The translations under genes were made by a program, and so were the position numbers. A model generated the notes under the pieces. The model was given only the letters and a program-made list of their open reading frames with translations. It was not told the origin of the DNA and searched no databases. Shown piece after piece: positions 1-6,176 of a stretch of 6,241 nt of DNA (positions within the stretch are counted from its first letter, which is position 1; the number at the start of each line of letters is the position of its first letter). This DNA comes from Rhodospirillales bacterium (GTDB lineage: Bacteria; Pseudomonadota; Alphaproteobacteria; Rhodospirillales; JASLLV01): assembly GCA_030754475.1 (NCBI GenBank), contig JASMAE010000265.1, positions 1 through 6,241 on the forward strand, given 5' to 3'.

Positions 1-24
1 CAGACGGTGCCCGTGAAGTTTCAT
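1..24 (-). CDS. Possible start of a downstream gene, GST-like N-terminus (partial)
   Basis: An ATG at 24 on the minus strand opens MKLHGHRL and runs off the window edge. The first residues resemble the opening beta-strand of glutathione S-transferase family proteins, which often begin MKLYGH or MKLHGH. Only eight residues are visible and no good ribosome site precedes the ATG, so this is a hint, not an identification. It would lie 303 nt downstream of the transporter genes in the same direction. Confidence 0.22.
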
Positions 25-327
25 GATGAGTTGTTGAGGACTTTGCCGCAACACGCCATGCGTCCGCCGTTTCTATGCACACGCAGCTCGCTAGCGAATA
101 GCAATGCCGCCGCAGCAGCCCGTGCAGCTCGGCTCGCCGCGGCTGGAAAGGCTCAAACTCATCGCTAGCCCGATAACGAGGTCCGCGATTGCGATCCGCG
201 CTTGATGATCCGATAGCTTATGGTTTCGCGCCGATATCTGGCGGCAGCATACTCCATCCGGCAGCCGGACTGAACCGCTTGACCGGTCGGGTTTCCCGCC
301 GGACGACGGCGGCTTCTCGTCCAAGCC
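25..327. other. Apparently non-coding region downstream of the operon
   Basis: About 300 nt without a convincing gene. The open frames crossing it are short, and several are antisense or out-of-frame extensions of the DppF-type gene. It contains a 10-bp perfect palindrome TCGCTAGCGA (88-97), a small inverted repeat TCCGG-CAG-CCGGA (257-269) and a hairpin just after the operon stop. I see no tRNA, T-tract terminator, direct-repeat array or transposon end. Plus-strand frame 1 is open from base 1 to a TAG at 166-168, but that length is unremarkable at this base composition. Confidence 0.5.
296..312 (-). terminator. Weak candidate hairpin after the last transporter gene
   Basis: In the transcript, CCGCCG (312-307), a 5-nt loop and CGGCGG (301-296) form a 6-bp GC-only stem, 15 nt after the DppF-type stop. 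It is followed by GAAACCC rather than a U-run, so if it ends transcription it would need Rho or act only as a decay barrier. An alternative small fold (CGGG-TTT-CCCG, 288-298) competes with it. Confidence 0.25.
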
Positions 328-1281
328 TCAAGGCAACAGGTGGCAGCAGGCCCTGTGGTCGTCTCCAAGGCGCACATCGGGAGGAACGACCGTATCGCAT
401 GTGCCGGCGATGCGCACGGGGCAGCGCGAGTGGAAGCTACACCCCTTGGGCAGGTTGATCGGGCTCGGGATATCGCCGGTCAAGGGCTCGCCCCGATCCG
501 GCTGCACGGCCTGGGGATAGGGTACGGCGCGAAGCAACGCCTGGGTATAGGGATGGCGGGCCTCGCCGAATACGGCCTCGGTGTGGCCTTCCTCGACGAT
601 CCCGCCCAGATACATCACCGCGACCCGGTTGCAGATGTAACGCACCACTGCGAGGTTATGGGAGATGAACAGATACGTGAGCCCGAGGTCCTTCTGCAGG
701 TCCTTCAGAAATTCGAGGATCTGAGATTGGACCGAGACGTCGAGTGCGGAGGTGGGCTCGTCGAGGATCAAAAGCTCGGGGTTCAACGCGAGCGCCCGGG
801 CGATGCACACCCGCTGCTTCTGCCCGCCCGAGAGCTCGTGCGGATAGCGGTACAGAAACTGGCCGGGAAGGCCGACGACCTCCAACAGCTCCGAGACCCG
901 CTTGCGCAATACCGACCCCCGCTCCTTGGTATGCAGGATCAGGGGCTCGGCGACGCTGCGATAGATCGTCATGCGCGGGTTCAACGACGAATGCGGGTCC
1001 TGGAACACGATCTGCGCCTTGCGCCTGAGCTTACGCTCCGTCGCCCGGTCGAGCCGGGTCATGTCCTCGCCGTCGATCAAGAAGCGCCCGCCGGTGATCG
1101 GGACCAGGTGCAAGGCGGCCTTGCCGATGGTCGTCTTGCCCGAACCCGATTCGCCGACCAGCCCCAGCGCGTCACCCTTGTCGATCTTCAGCGAGACCCC
1201 GTTGACTGCCATGACGACCGTCTTGCCCTTGCCCCGCTTCGAGATGTCGAAGTGGACCCTGAGGTCACGAAGCTCAAGCAT
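328..1281 (-). CDS. ABC transporter ATP-binding protein, DppF/OppF type
   Basis: This is the second ATPase subunit of the importer. From the chosen start it has 317 aa. Walker A GESGSGKT is at 43-50, the Q-loop glutamine at 94, the signature LSGGQKQR at 150-157, Walker B LLILDE at 170-175, the D-loop SALD at 178-181 and the switch histidine at 208. The C-terminal oligo_HPY region has HPYTQAL (243-249), PKGCSFHSRCP (278-288) and cysteines at 281, 287, 295 and 312/313. Two starts are possible. ATG 1281 has AGGA 5 nt upstream and overlaps the previous gene by 8 nt; ATG 1296 would add MARTA, has no clear ribosome site and overlaps by 23 nt. I prefer 1281. The homology region begins right after it (LELRDLRVHF), so either start gives a functional protein. 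It is the last gene of the operon. Confidence 0.95.
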   Translation of the reverse strand: MLELRDLRVHFDISKRGKGKTVVMAVNGVSLKIDKGDALGLVGESGSGKTTIGKAALHLVPITGGRFLIDGEDMTRLDRATERKLRRKAQIVFQDPHSSLNPRMTIYRSVAEPLILHTKERGSVLRKRVSELLEVVGLPGQFLYRYPHELSGGQKQRVCIARALALNPELLILDEPTSALDVSVQSQILEFLKDLQKDLGLTYLFISHNLAVVRYICNRVAVMYLGGIVEEGHTEAVFGEARHPYTQALLRAVPYPQAVQPDRGEPLTGDIPSPINLPKGCSFHSRCPVRIAGTCDTVVPPDVRLGDDHRACCHLLP

Positions 1282-2278
1282 GGCCGTCCTCGCCATAAAG
1301 CCAGCAGGCGACCGACTGGTCTTTGCCGATGCGCTTCAAGGGCGCCATTTCACCGCAGGCCGCCATCGCCTTCGAGCACCGCGCCTGAAACCGGCAGCCC
1401 TTCGGGGGGTCGAGAAGGTTGGGAAGCTGGCCGGGGATTCCCGAAAGCACGCCCGACGACCGGCCCGGGTGCGGCACCGCCGCCAGCAGGCCCTGGGTGT
1501 AGGGGTGCGCCGGGTTGTCGAAGAGCGCTTTCACGCTCGCGTCCTCGACCACCTGGCCCGAATACATGACCACCACCCGATTGCACAGTAACGCGACGAC
1601 GCCGAGATCGTGGGTAATGAGAATGACCGAGAGGCCGAGATCCTTCATCAACTCCCCGATCAGGTCCAGGATCTGCGCCTGGATGGTGACGTCGAGGGCC
1701 GTGGTCGGCTCGTCGGCGATGAGGATCTGTGGCCGTCCCGACAAGGCCATGGCGATCAGAACCCTTTGGCGCATGCCGCCCGAAAGCTGGTGCGGGTAGT
1801 TGTGGAACTGGGTCTCCGGATTGGGCAGGTGCACCTTGCGCAGCATCTCGATCGCATAATCTCTGGCTTCGCGGCGCGACCTACTCTCCCTTTGCGGCAG
1901 AAACCGCTGGTGGGCCATGATCACGTCGACGAGCTGGTTGCCGACGGTGAACACGGGATTCAGGAACGTCATCGGGTCCTGAAAGATCATGGCGATGTCG
2001 AGGCCGCGGATGGCGCGCATCCGCTCCTCGCTCGCCTGCACCAGGTCCTCGCCGTTGAAGAGGATGCGTCCCGCGCGTACGCGGCCCGGCGGCGAGGGCA
2101 CCAGCTTCAAGATGGACTTGGCGGTGACCGACTTGCCGCAGCCGGTCTCACCAACGATCCCCAGCGATTCGCCCTTCGCGAGGTCGATGTTGACGTCGGC
2201 GATGGCCTGGTAGACGCCGTCGAAGGTGTTGAACTCGAGCGAGAAATCCTGGATCGAAAGCAGCGGCGATTCGCTCAT
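1274..2278 (-). CDS. ABC transporter ATP-binding protein, DppD/OppD type
   Basis: This is the first of two cytoplasmic ATPases that power import; it should form a heterodimer with the DppF-type protein. It has 334 aa. Walker A GETGCGKS is at 43-50, the Q-loop glutamine at 100, the signature LSGGMRQR at 165-172, Walker B ILIADE at 185-190, the D-loop TALD at 193-196 and the switch histidine at 223. All catalytic elements are present. The C-terminal oligo_HPY extension follows, with HPYTQGL (258-264), PPKGCRFQARC (291-301) and cysteines at 295, 301, 308 and 325, a pattern linked in this family to an iron-sulfur cluster. The start at 2278 overlaps the preceding stop (ATGA) and has only a poor ribosome site (GGGA abutting the ATG), so initiation probably depends on ribosomes finishing the permease gene. 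A longer frame upstream to 2665 lies within the permease gene and is rejected. Confidence 0.96.
   Translation of the reverse strand: MSESPLLSIQDFSLEFNTFDGVYQAIADVNIDLAKGESLGIVGETGCGKSVTAKSILKLVPSPPGRVRAGRILFNGEDLVQASEERMRAIRGLDIAMIFQDPMTFLNPVFTVGNQLVDVIMAHQRFLPQRESRSRREARDYAIEMLRKVHLPNPETQFHNYPHQLSGGMRQRVLIAMALSGRPQILIADEPTTALDVTIQAQILDLIGELMKDLGLSVILITHDLGVVALLCNRVVVMYSGQVVEDASVKALFDNPAHPYTQGLLAAVPHPGRSSGVLSGIPGQLPNLLDPPKGCRFQARCSKAMAACGEMAPLKRIGKDQSVACWLYGEDGHA
1287..1290 (-). promoter_or_regulatory. Ribosome binding site that favours the DppF start at 1281
   Basis: AGGA on the minus strand lies 5 nt before the ATG at 1281. The alternative ATG at 1296 is preceded by CTGGCTTT, with no purine-rich core, so this site supports the shorter protein. 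Confidence 0.55.
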
Positions 2279-3207
2279 TCCCGGTGACTCGGATCCAGAA
2301 CGTCGCGCAACCCGTCGCCCAGCAGATTGAAGCCCAAGACGGTGATGAAGATGGCCATGCCAGGGAAGAACGAATACCACCACCAGTCCGGCATGTACTT
2401 GCGGGCATTGCTGATCATCGCGCCCCACTCCGGCTCCGGCGGCTGGGCGCCGAGGCCCAGGAACCCGAGCGCCGCGGCGCCGAGGATCGCCATGCCCATG
2501 TCCATGCTCGCCTTGACGATGATGGGCGAGGTGCAGTTGGGAAGGATGTGGACGAACACGATACGCAACGGCCCCGCGCCCAAGGACCGCGCGGCCTCCA
2601 CGAAATTCTCGTTCTTGAGCGAAAGGGTCTTGGCCTGGACCAGACGCACGTACCCCGGCCACCACACCAGCGACAAGGCCAGCATGGCGTTGACGATTCC
2701 GGGGCCGAGCGCCCCGACGATGGCGATCGCGAGAATCAGGCCCGGCACGCCCAGGAAGACGTCGGTCACGCGCATGATCACTTCCTGGACGACGCCGCCC
2801 ACGTAACCGGCGATGATGCCCAGCGGCACGCCGATGAGCGTCGCGACGCCGACGATGATCAGCGCGATCTTCAGGGTCAGTTGGGTGCCGATGACGACGC
2901 GCGAGAACACATCCCTGCCCACCTCGTCGGTGCCGAACCAGTGCTCGACGCTCGGCGGCTGGAGCTTGATGTCCAGGTTGACCGCGCCAGTGATGTCCTC
3001 AGGGTACGGCACGAACCAGGGGCCGAGAACGGCCGCGAGGAAGAACACCAAGACCAGGCCGACACCCAGCATGGCAGACGTGTTGCGCGACAGTGTCCGC
3101 GCATACAGCCTCCACATGCGTATGGTGCTTTGATGCCGCTCACGCCAACTCAAGGATTCAAGCTCAAACCCCGTGGCGACCCGTGCGGTATCGATAGTCT
3201 GTTGCAT
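2275..3207 (-). CDS. ABC transporter permease, DppC/OppC type
   Basis: This is the second inner-membrane permease subunit, partner of the DppB-type protein. It has 310 aa. A hydrophilic N-terminal tail (1-43) precedes the first helix at about 44-64, as in OppC_N-containing proteins. The DppC hallmark HWFGTDEVGRDVFSR is at 89-103. Further helices lie near 112-136, 147-167, 171-189, 232-254 and 280-297. The EAA loop is at about 201-224 (NFVEAARSLGAGPLR and the closing ILPN), and the motif GLGAQPPEPEWGAMI is at 251-265. The frame is open about 150 codons further upstream, but that region lies inside the previous gene. The ATG at 3207 starts 11 nt after the preceding stop and has a good ribosome site. 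The stop codon overlaps the next start as ATGA, which indicates translational coupling to the ATPase gene. Confidence 0.96.
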   Translation of the reverse strand: MQQTIDTARVATGFELESLSWRERHQSTIRMWRLYARTLSRNTSAMLGVGLVLVFFLAAVLGPWFVPYPEDITGAVNLDIKLQPPSVEHWFGTDEVGRDVFSRVVIGTQLTLKIALIIVGVATLIGVPLGIIAGYVGGVVQEVIMRVTDVFLGVPGLILAIAIVGALGPGIVNAMLALSLVWWPGYVRLVQAKTLSLKNENFVEAARSLGAGPLRIVFVHILPNCTSPIIVKASMDMGMAILGAAALGFLGLGAQPPEPEWGAMISNARKYMPDWWWYSFFPGMAIFITVLGFNLLGDGLRDVLDPSHRE

Positions 3208-3213
3208 CGCGCG

Positions 3214-3220
3214 CCCCCCT
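3214..3220 (-). promoter_or_regulatory. Ribosome binding site of the DppC-type permease gene
   Basis: AGGGGGG on the minus strand ends 6 nt before the ATG at 3207. It overlaps the TAG stop of the DppB-type gene, so a terminating ribosome sits directly on it; this favours coupled translation of the two permease subunits. Confidence 0.65.
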
Positions 3221-4229
3221 AGATCTGGGTCCGCACCCGGGGATCGAGGACGCCGTAAATGATGTCGATCACTAGGTTGGTCAGCATGAAAAAGAAGCCG
3301 AGCACGATGGTCGATCCGATGATCGGCGCGAAGTCGTTGTTGATGGCCCCGTTGACCGCGTATAACCCGACGCCCGGCCAGTCGAACACTGTTTCGACCA
3401 TAACTGTGCCGCCCAGCATCCAGCCGAACCGAAGACCGATCATCGCCATGGTCGCAAGCATGGCGTTGCGAAGCGCGTACATGCCGATGATCCGGAACGC
3501 CGACAGGCCCTGGGCGCGGGCGTTGACGATGTAGTCCTTGTTCAGGGTCTCCAGCATCTCGGCTCGGTTGACGCGGATGATGGAGGCCATCCCCGGGACC
3601 GAAAGCGTCAGCGCCGGCAACACCATGTGTTGGGCAGCGTTGATGAAGAGGCTCCATTGGCCGCGCAAAAGCGAATCCACGAGGATCAGATGGGTGATCG
3701 GATCCGGCGGGTCAAGCAATACGTGAAGCTGGCCGTTCAACGGAAAGAGCGGGTGCTTCAGCGCGAAGAAGAGCTGGAGCATCAGGCCCAGCCAGAACAT
3801 GGGCAGCGCGACGCCCGAGATGGAAAGCACCCGCAGGAAGTGATCAATGGCGGTGTTCTGATTGACCGCTGCCAGAACGCCGATCGGAACGCCGAGCACG
3901 ATGGCGATGAGGATGGAAAATATCACCAGCTCGGCTGTGTTCGGGAAGTAGATGACCAGCTCGTCCCACACTTTGCGCGACGAGTGGATCGACTCGCCCC
4001 AGTCGCCTACCAGCATCCCTTTCAGGTAGACGTAGAACTGGGTCATCAGGGGCTTGTCGAGGCCGTACTTAACCCGAATCACCTCGACCATCTCGGGGGT
4101 CGCGTCGGGGCCCGCCCTGAGATGCGCCGGATCGCCGGGGGCGACGTGCGAGATGAAGAACGTCAGGGTCAGCAGGCCGAGCAGCATTACGCCGATCAGG
4201 ATGCCGCGCTTTGCCAAGAACCTGGTCAT
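3219..4229 (-). CDS. ABC transporter permease, DppB/OppB type
   Basis: This is one half of the inner-membrane channel; it pairs with the DppC-type permease encoded next. The product is 336 aa, the usual DppB length. The first membrane helix is at about 9-28, followed by the family motif APGDP (30-34) and YGLDKP (55-60) in the periplasmic segment. Further helices lie near 100-121, 133-156, 202-220, 257-280 and 302-326. The cytoplasmic EAA loop, which docks onto an ATPase, is at about 224-256 and contains KDYIVNARAQGLS and the closing RNA. DWPGVG (283-288) and the C-terminal LDPR (328-331) are also typical of DppB. The ATG at 4229 is the only usable start, because an in-frame TAG lies five codons upstream. 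Its Shine-Dalgarno-like AAGGA (4232-4236) sits only 2 nt from the ATG, which is unusually close. Family assignment is firm; substrate is not determinable. Confidence 0.96.
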   Translation of the reverse strand: MTRFLAKRGILIGVMLLGLLTLTFFISHVAPGDPAHLRAGPDATPEMVEVIRVKYGLDKPLMTQFYVYLKGMLVGDWGESIHSSRKVWDELVIYFPNTAELVIFSILIAIVLGVPIGVLAAVNQNTAIDHFLRVLSISGVALPMFWLGLMLQLFFALKHPLFPLNGQLHVLLDPPDPITHLILVDSLLRGQWSLFINAAQHMVLPALTLSVPGMASIIRVNRAEMLETLNKDYIVNARAQGLSAFRIIGMYALRNAMLATMAMIGLRFGWMLGGTVMVETVFDWPGVGLYAVNGAINNDFAPIIGSTIVLGFFFMLTNLVIDIIYGVLDPRVRTQI

Positions 4230-4281
4230 CGTCCTTGCATCCCGCTAATTCGCGATCGAGACGCTGCTTTGGAAGCAACGC

Positions 4282-4318
4282 GAACCCGCCGGGTTGCCGC
4301 AAGGGGCCCGGCGGGTTC
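4282..4318 (-). promoter_or_regulatory. Intercistronic hairpin between binding-protein and permease genes
   Basis: A perfect 12-bp inverted repeat (GAACCCGCCGGG at 4282-4293 and CCCGGCGGGTTC at 4307-4318) encloses a 13-nt loop. In the transcript it begins 15 nt after the binding-protein stop. No U-run follows (the next bases are GCGTTGCTTCC), so it is not a classic intrinsic terminator. In many importer operons a hairpin at this place protects the upstream mRNA from 3' decay and/or causes partial termination, so the binding protein is made in excess over the membrane subunits. That role is inferred here. A smaller hairpin (TGCTT-TGG-AAGCA, 4265-4277) follows. Confidence 0.7.
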
Positions 4319-4333
4319 AGCGACGAACGCGGC

Positions 4334-5944
4334 TTATTGCTTGATGTGCAGCGGGAAAAGATCGACTTCCGTGGTCATGTAGACCGGGGTGTACTCGAAG
4401 CCCCCGACCCAATCGCGATACATGATCATACGGGCACGCATCATCCCGAAGATCTCCGTTTGGGCGTCCACGAGCTTCCTCTGGATCTCCTCGTAGATGG
4501 GCTTGCGCTCCTCCCAATCGACGAGGCGCCGACCCTTTTCGATCAGCGCGATCAGCGCGTCGTCCGTGTAGTAGTGGGACCCCCAGTAGCGGCCGAAGGA
4601 TTCCGGGTGGTACTGGTAGGCCACAGCGTCCGGATCGTTGGAAAGCGGCGTCACGAACACACACATCAAGTCCGGCGAGGACTCGGCGGAGGAGCCACGC
4701 TTCAGCATGTTGGTCCACGTGAGCGGCGCGAGCTCGACTTCGATATTCAACGGCTTCATGGCGTCGATCAGAACCAGACCCATCTGCCGCTCGGCCTCGA
4801 AGCCGACCACGTAGACGAACTCGAGTTTGAAACCGCCGTTCGGCCACTTCGACTTTGCCAGGTACTCCTTCGCCTTGGCCACGTCCTGGCGAGGCATGTT
4901 GTCGACGTTGATCTTGCCCCGGATCGAATCGTTGAAGGGGCTCGTCTGGAGAACCGCCCGGCCGTTGAAGATTTTGACGAATGCGTCGTAGTCGTAGGCG
5001 TAGGCAACCGCCTTGCGGACGTTGACGTCCGAGAGGTACTTGCTCGTCGTATTGAACTTAAGCCCAAAGGCGGTCAACGCCGGCGCCGTCGAGGTTTTAA
5101 CGCCGGGAAGCTTCGACACGGCGTCATACTCGTCGGCCGAGACCTCGAGGATGATGTCCGCCTCGCCCTTCTCGAGCGCCGCGCGCATAACCTGGTTCTC
5201 GCGGACCAGCTTCAGGATGATCCCGTCAAGCTTGCCGGTGAATGGCTTCCAGTAGTTCGGGTTGCGCTTGAGCTCCCAAAGCCGGCCCACCTGCTCGCGT
5301 TCCAAGGTGAAGGGGCCGCTGCCCGCCACGTGGGTGGTCAGCCACTTGGTCCCGTAGTCGCCGTTCTCGCCGAATTCCCCGTCAACCTTGTTAGCGAGGA
5401 CTTGCTTCGGGTTCAAAATCCACCACCACGGCAAGAACGTCGGAAACGCCGCATAGGGACGCTCCAGAGTCATCTCGACCGTATGGTCATCGAGGGCCTT
5501 GACGTTCTCGGCCTTCAGGAAGTCGGCAAACGTCCACGACGGCCCTTGCTTCATGGCTAGCGTGCGCTCGAAAGTCCAACGCACCGCTTCGGCCGTGAGC
5601 GGATCGCCGTTGTGGAACTTGACGTTCTTGGCGAGGTGGAACGTGTAGACCAAGCCGTCGTCACTTACCTCCCAGCTTTCGGCCAGCCAGGGCTTAATTC
5701 TGGGGGGCGTGCCCTCGTACTTGAGCAACGAATCGTAGACGCCCTTGTAGAACGTCTTGGTCGGCGCGTCGTATTTGATGCCGGGGTCCATGGTCGGGAG
5801 ATCGCCCCGGCCCATGATGACGAGATACTTTTCGTTGCCGCGACGTTCGATCCCCTGCGCCGGGTCAGTGTCCGCAAACACGAAACCGCCCAGCACGACC
5901 GCTGCCGCGGCGCTCAGAAGCATATGCCTAGAGAATCCCTTCAT
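4334..5944 (-). CDS. ABC transporter substrate-binding protein, SBP_bac_5 (peptide/nickel) family
   Basis: This is the periplasmic receptor that binds the ligand and hands it to the permease pair encoded just downstream. The product is 536 aa, normal for DppA/OppA-like proteins. Residues 1-24 form a Sec signal peptide: a basic start (K2, R6, H7), a hydrophobic core at 8-23, and likely cleavage after VFA at residue 24. There is no lipobox cysteine, so the mature protein should be soluble. Family features in order are LAESW (87-91), FHNGDPLTAEAV (110-121), GSGPF (208-212), NPNYW (228-232), VRKAVAYAYDYD (309-320) and a DPD motif (437-439). The frame stays open 249 nt further upstream, but that extension is Arg/Pro-rich and would bury the signal peptide. 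The ATG at 5944 has a purine-rich ribosome site directly in front and is the clear start. The ligand cannot be named; dipeptide, oligopeptide, nickel, opine or glutathione binding are all possible. The family call is secure. Confidence 0.96.
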   Translation of the reverse strand: MKGFSRHMLLSAAAAVVLGGFVFADTDPAQGIERRGNEKYLVIMGRGDLPTMDPGIKYDAPTKTFYKGVYDSLLKYEGTPPRIKPWLAESWEVSDDGLVYTFHLAKNVKFHNGDPLTAEAVRWTFERTLAMKQGPSWTFADFLKAENVKALDDHTVEMTLERPYAAFPTFLPWWWILNPKQVLANKVDGEFGENGDYGTKWLTTHVAGSGPFTLEREQVGRLWELKRNPNYWKPFTGKLDGIILKLVRENQVMRAALEKGEADIILEVSADEYDAVSKLPGVKTSTAPALTAFGLKFNTTSKYLSDVNVRKAVAYAYDYDAFVKIFNGRAVLQTSPFNDSIRGKINVDNMPRQDVAKAKEYLAKSKWPNGGFKLEFVYVVGFEAERQMGLVLIDAMKPLNIEVELAPLTWTNMLKRGSSAESSPDLMCVFVTPLSNDPDAVAYQYHPESFGRYWGSHYYTDDALIALIEKGRRLVDWEERKPIYEEIQRKLVDAQTEIFGMMRARMIMYRDWVGGFEYTPVYMTTEVDLFPLHIKQ

Positions 5945-5947
5945 GAT

Positions 5948-5954
5948 CCCTCCC
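5948..5954 (-). promoter_or_regulatory. Ribosome binding site of the binding-protein gene
   Basis: GGGAGGG lies 3 nt before the ATG at 5944, with core GGAGG about 4 nt away. It decides the start, placing it directly before the signal peptide rather than at one of the upstream in-frame ATGs, the farthest of which would add 83 residues. Confidence 0.75.
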
Positions 5955-6044
5955 ACGCATTTAAGTCCGCGCCGCTCAAAGTCGGGGCGCATTCGCAAGG
6001 ACCCCGCATCACGCGGATGCGCCTCCCTCGCGGGACGAGCGCAC

Positions 6045-6073
6045 ATTGGATCGATTGTGATCCGGGGAATCAA
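6045..6073 (-). promoter_or_regulatory. Putative sigma70-type promoter of the transporter operon
   Basis: On the minus strand, TTGATT (6073-6068) and TCCAAT (6050-6045) are separated by exactly 17 nt. Each hexamer matches 4 of 6 consensus bases. This would start transcription near 6038 and give a leader of roughly 95 nt before the binding-protein ATG. The surrounding stretch (about 6045-6106) is AT-richer than the flanking DNA, as expected for a promoter. It is the best candidate I found by eye, but partial matches like this occur by chance, so the call is tentative. Confidence 0.4.
6048..6063. promoter_or_regulatory. Inverted repeat inside the putative promoter spacer (possible operator)
   Basis: GGATC (6048-6052) and GATCC (6059-6063) form a perfect 5-bp inverted repeat with a 6-nt centre (GATTGT). 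It overlaps the proposed -10 box and fills most of the spacer, the classic position for a repressor operator. The sequence does not identify a regulator, and the repeat is short enough to arise by chance. Confidence 0.3.
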
Positions 6074-6158
6074 GCGAAAACTCGTGATCGTTCGGTTATT
6101 CCGATCTTCCGGTGACGCCGCCAATCGCGTGTGGCGCACGGTGAAAGGTCTTCCGATT

Positions 6159-6176
6159 GGGAGGGGAAGGGGGGGG
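6159..6176 (+). repeat. G-rich tract with quadruplex potential
   Basis: On the plus strand the tract reads G3-A-G4-AA-G8. Splitting the G8 run gives four runs of at least three G with short loops, which fits the usual intramolecular G-quadruplex pattern. It lies about 90 nt upstream of the proposed -35 box. Function is unknown, and a run of eight identical bases is also a common site of sequencing error. Confidence 0.4.

Noticed and set aside
88..97. Palindrome TCGCTAGCGA as a recombination or regulator site
   Set aside because: It is a single 10-bp palindrome with no paired copy, promoter or mobile gene nearby, so no function can be supported.
1..168. Possible C-terminal end of a plus-strand gene
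   Set aside because: Frame 1 is open for 55 codons to a TAG, but an alanine-rich stretch without motifs of this length is expected by chance at this GC content, and it conflicts with the possible minus-strand start at 24.
340..1569. 409-codon open frame on the plus strand
   Set aside because: It is antisense to the two ATPase genes, whose full set of ATPase motifs is on the minus strand. Its product is low-complexity, rich in Arg, Gly and Pro, with no family features; such shadows are common in GC-rich DNA.
2284..3222. 312-codon open frame on the plus strand
   Set aside because: It covers the DppC-type gene almost exactly in antisense. The product is extremely rich in His, Asp and Arg, the expected complement of membrane-helix codons.
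4211..5560. 449-codon open frame on the plus strand
   Set aside because: It is antisense to the binding-protein gene. Its composition (His, Arg, Asp, Val repeats) is the mirror of GC-rich codons, with no start signal or recognisable domain.
6121..6160. CCAATC ... GATTGG inverted repeat
   Set aside because: Six base pairs separated by 28 nt is too weak to claim as a hairpin or operator.
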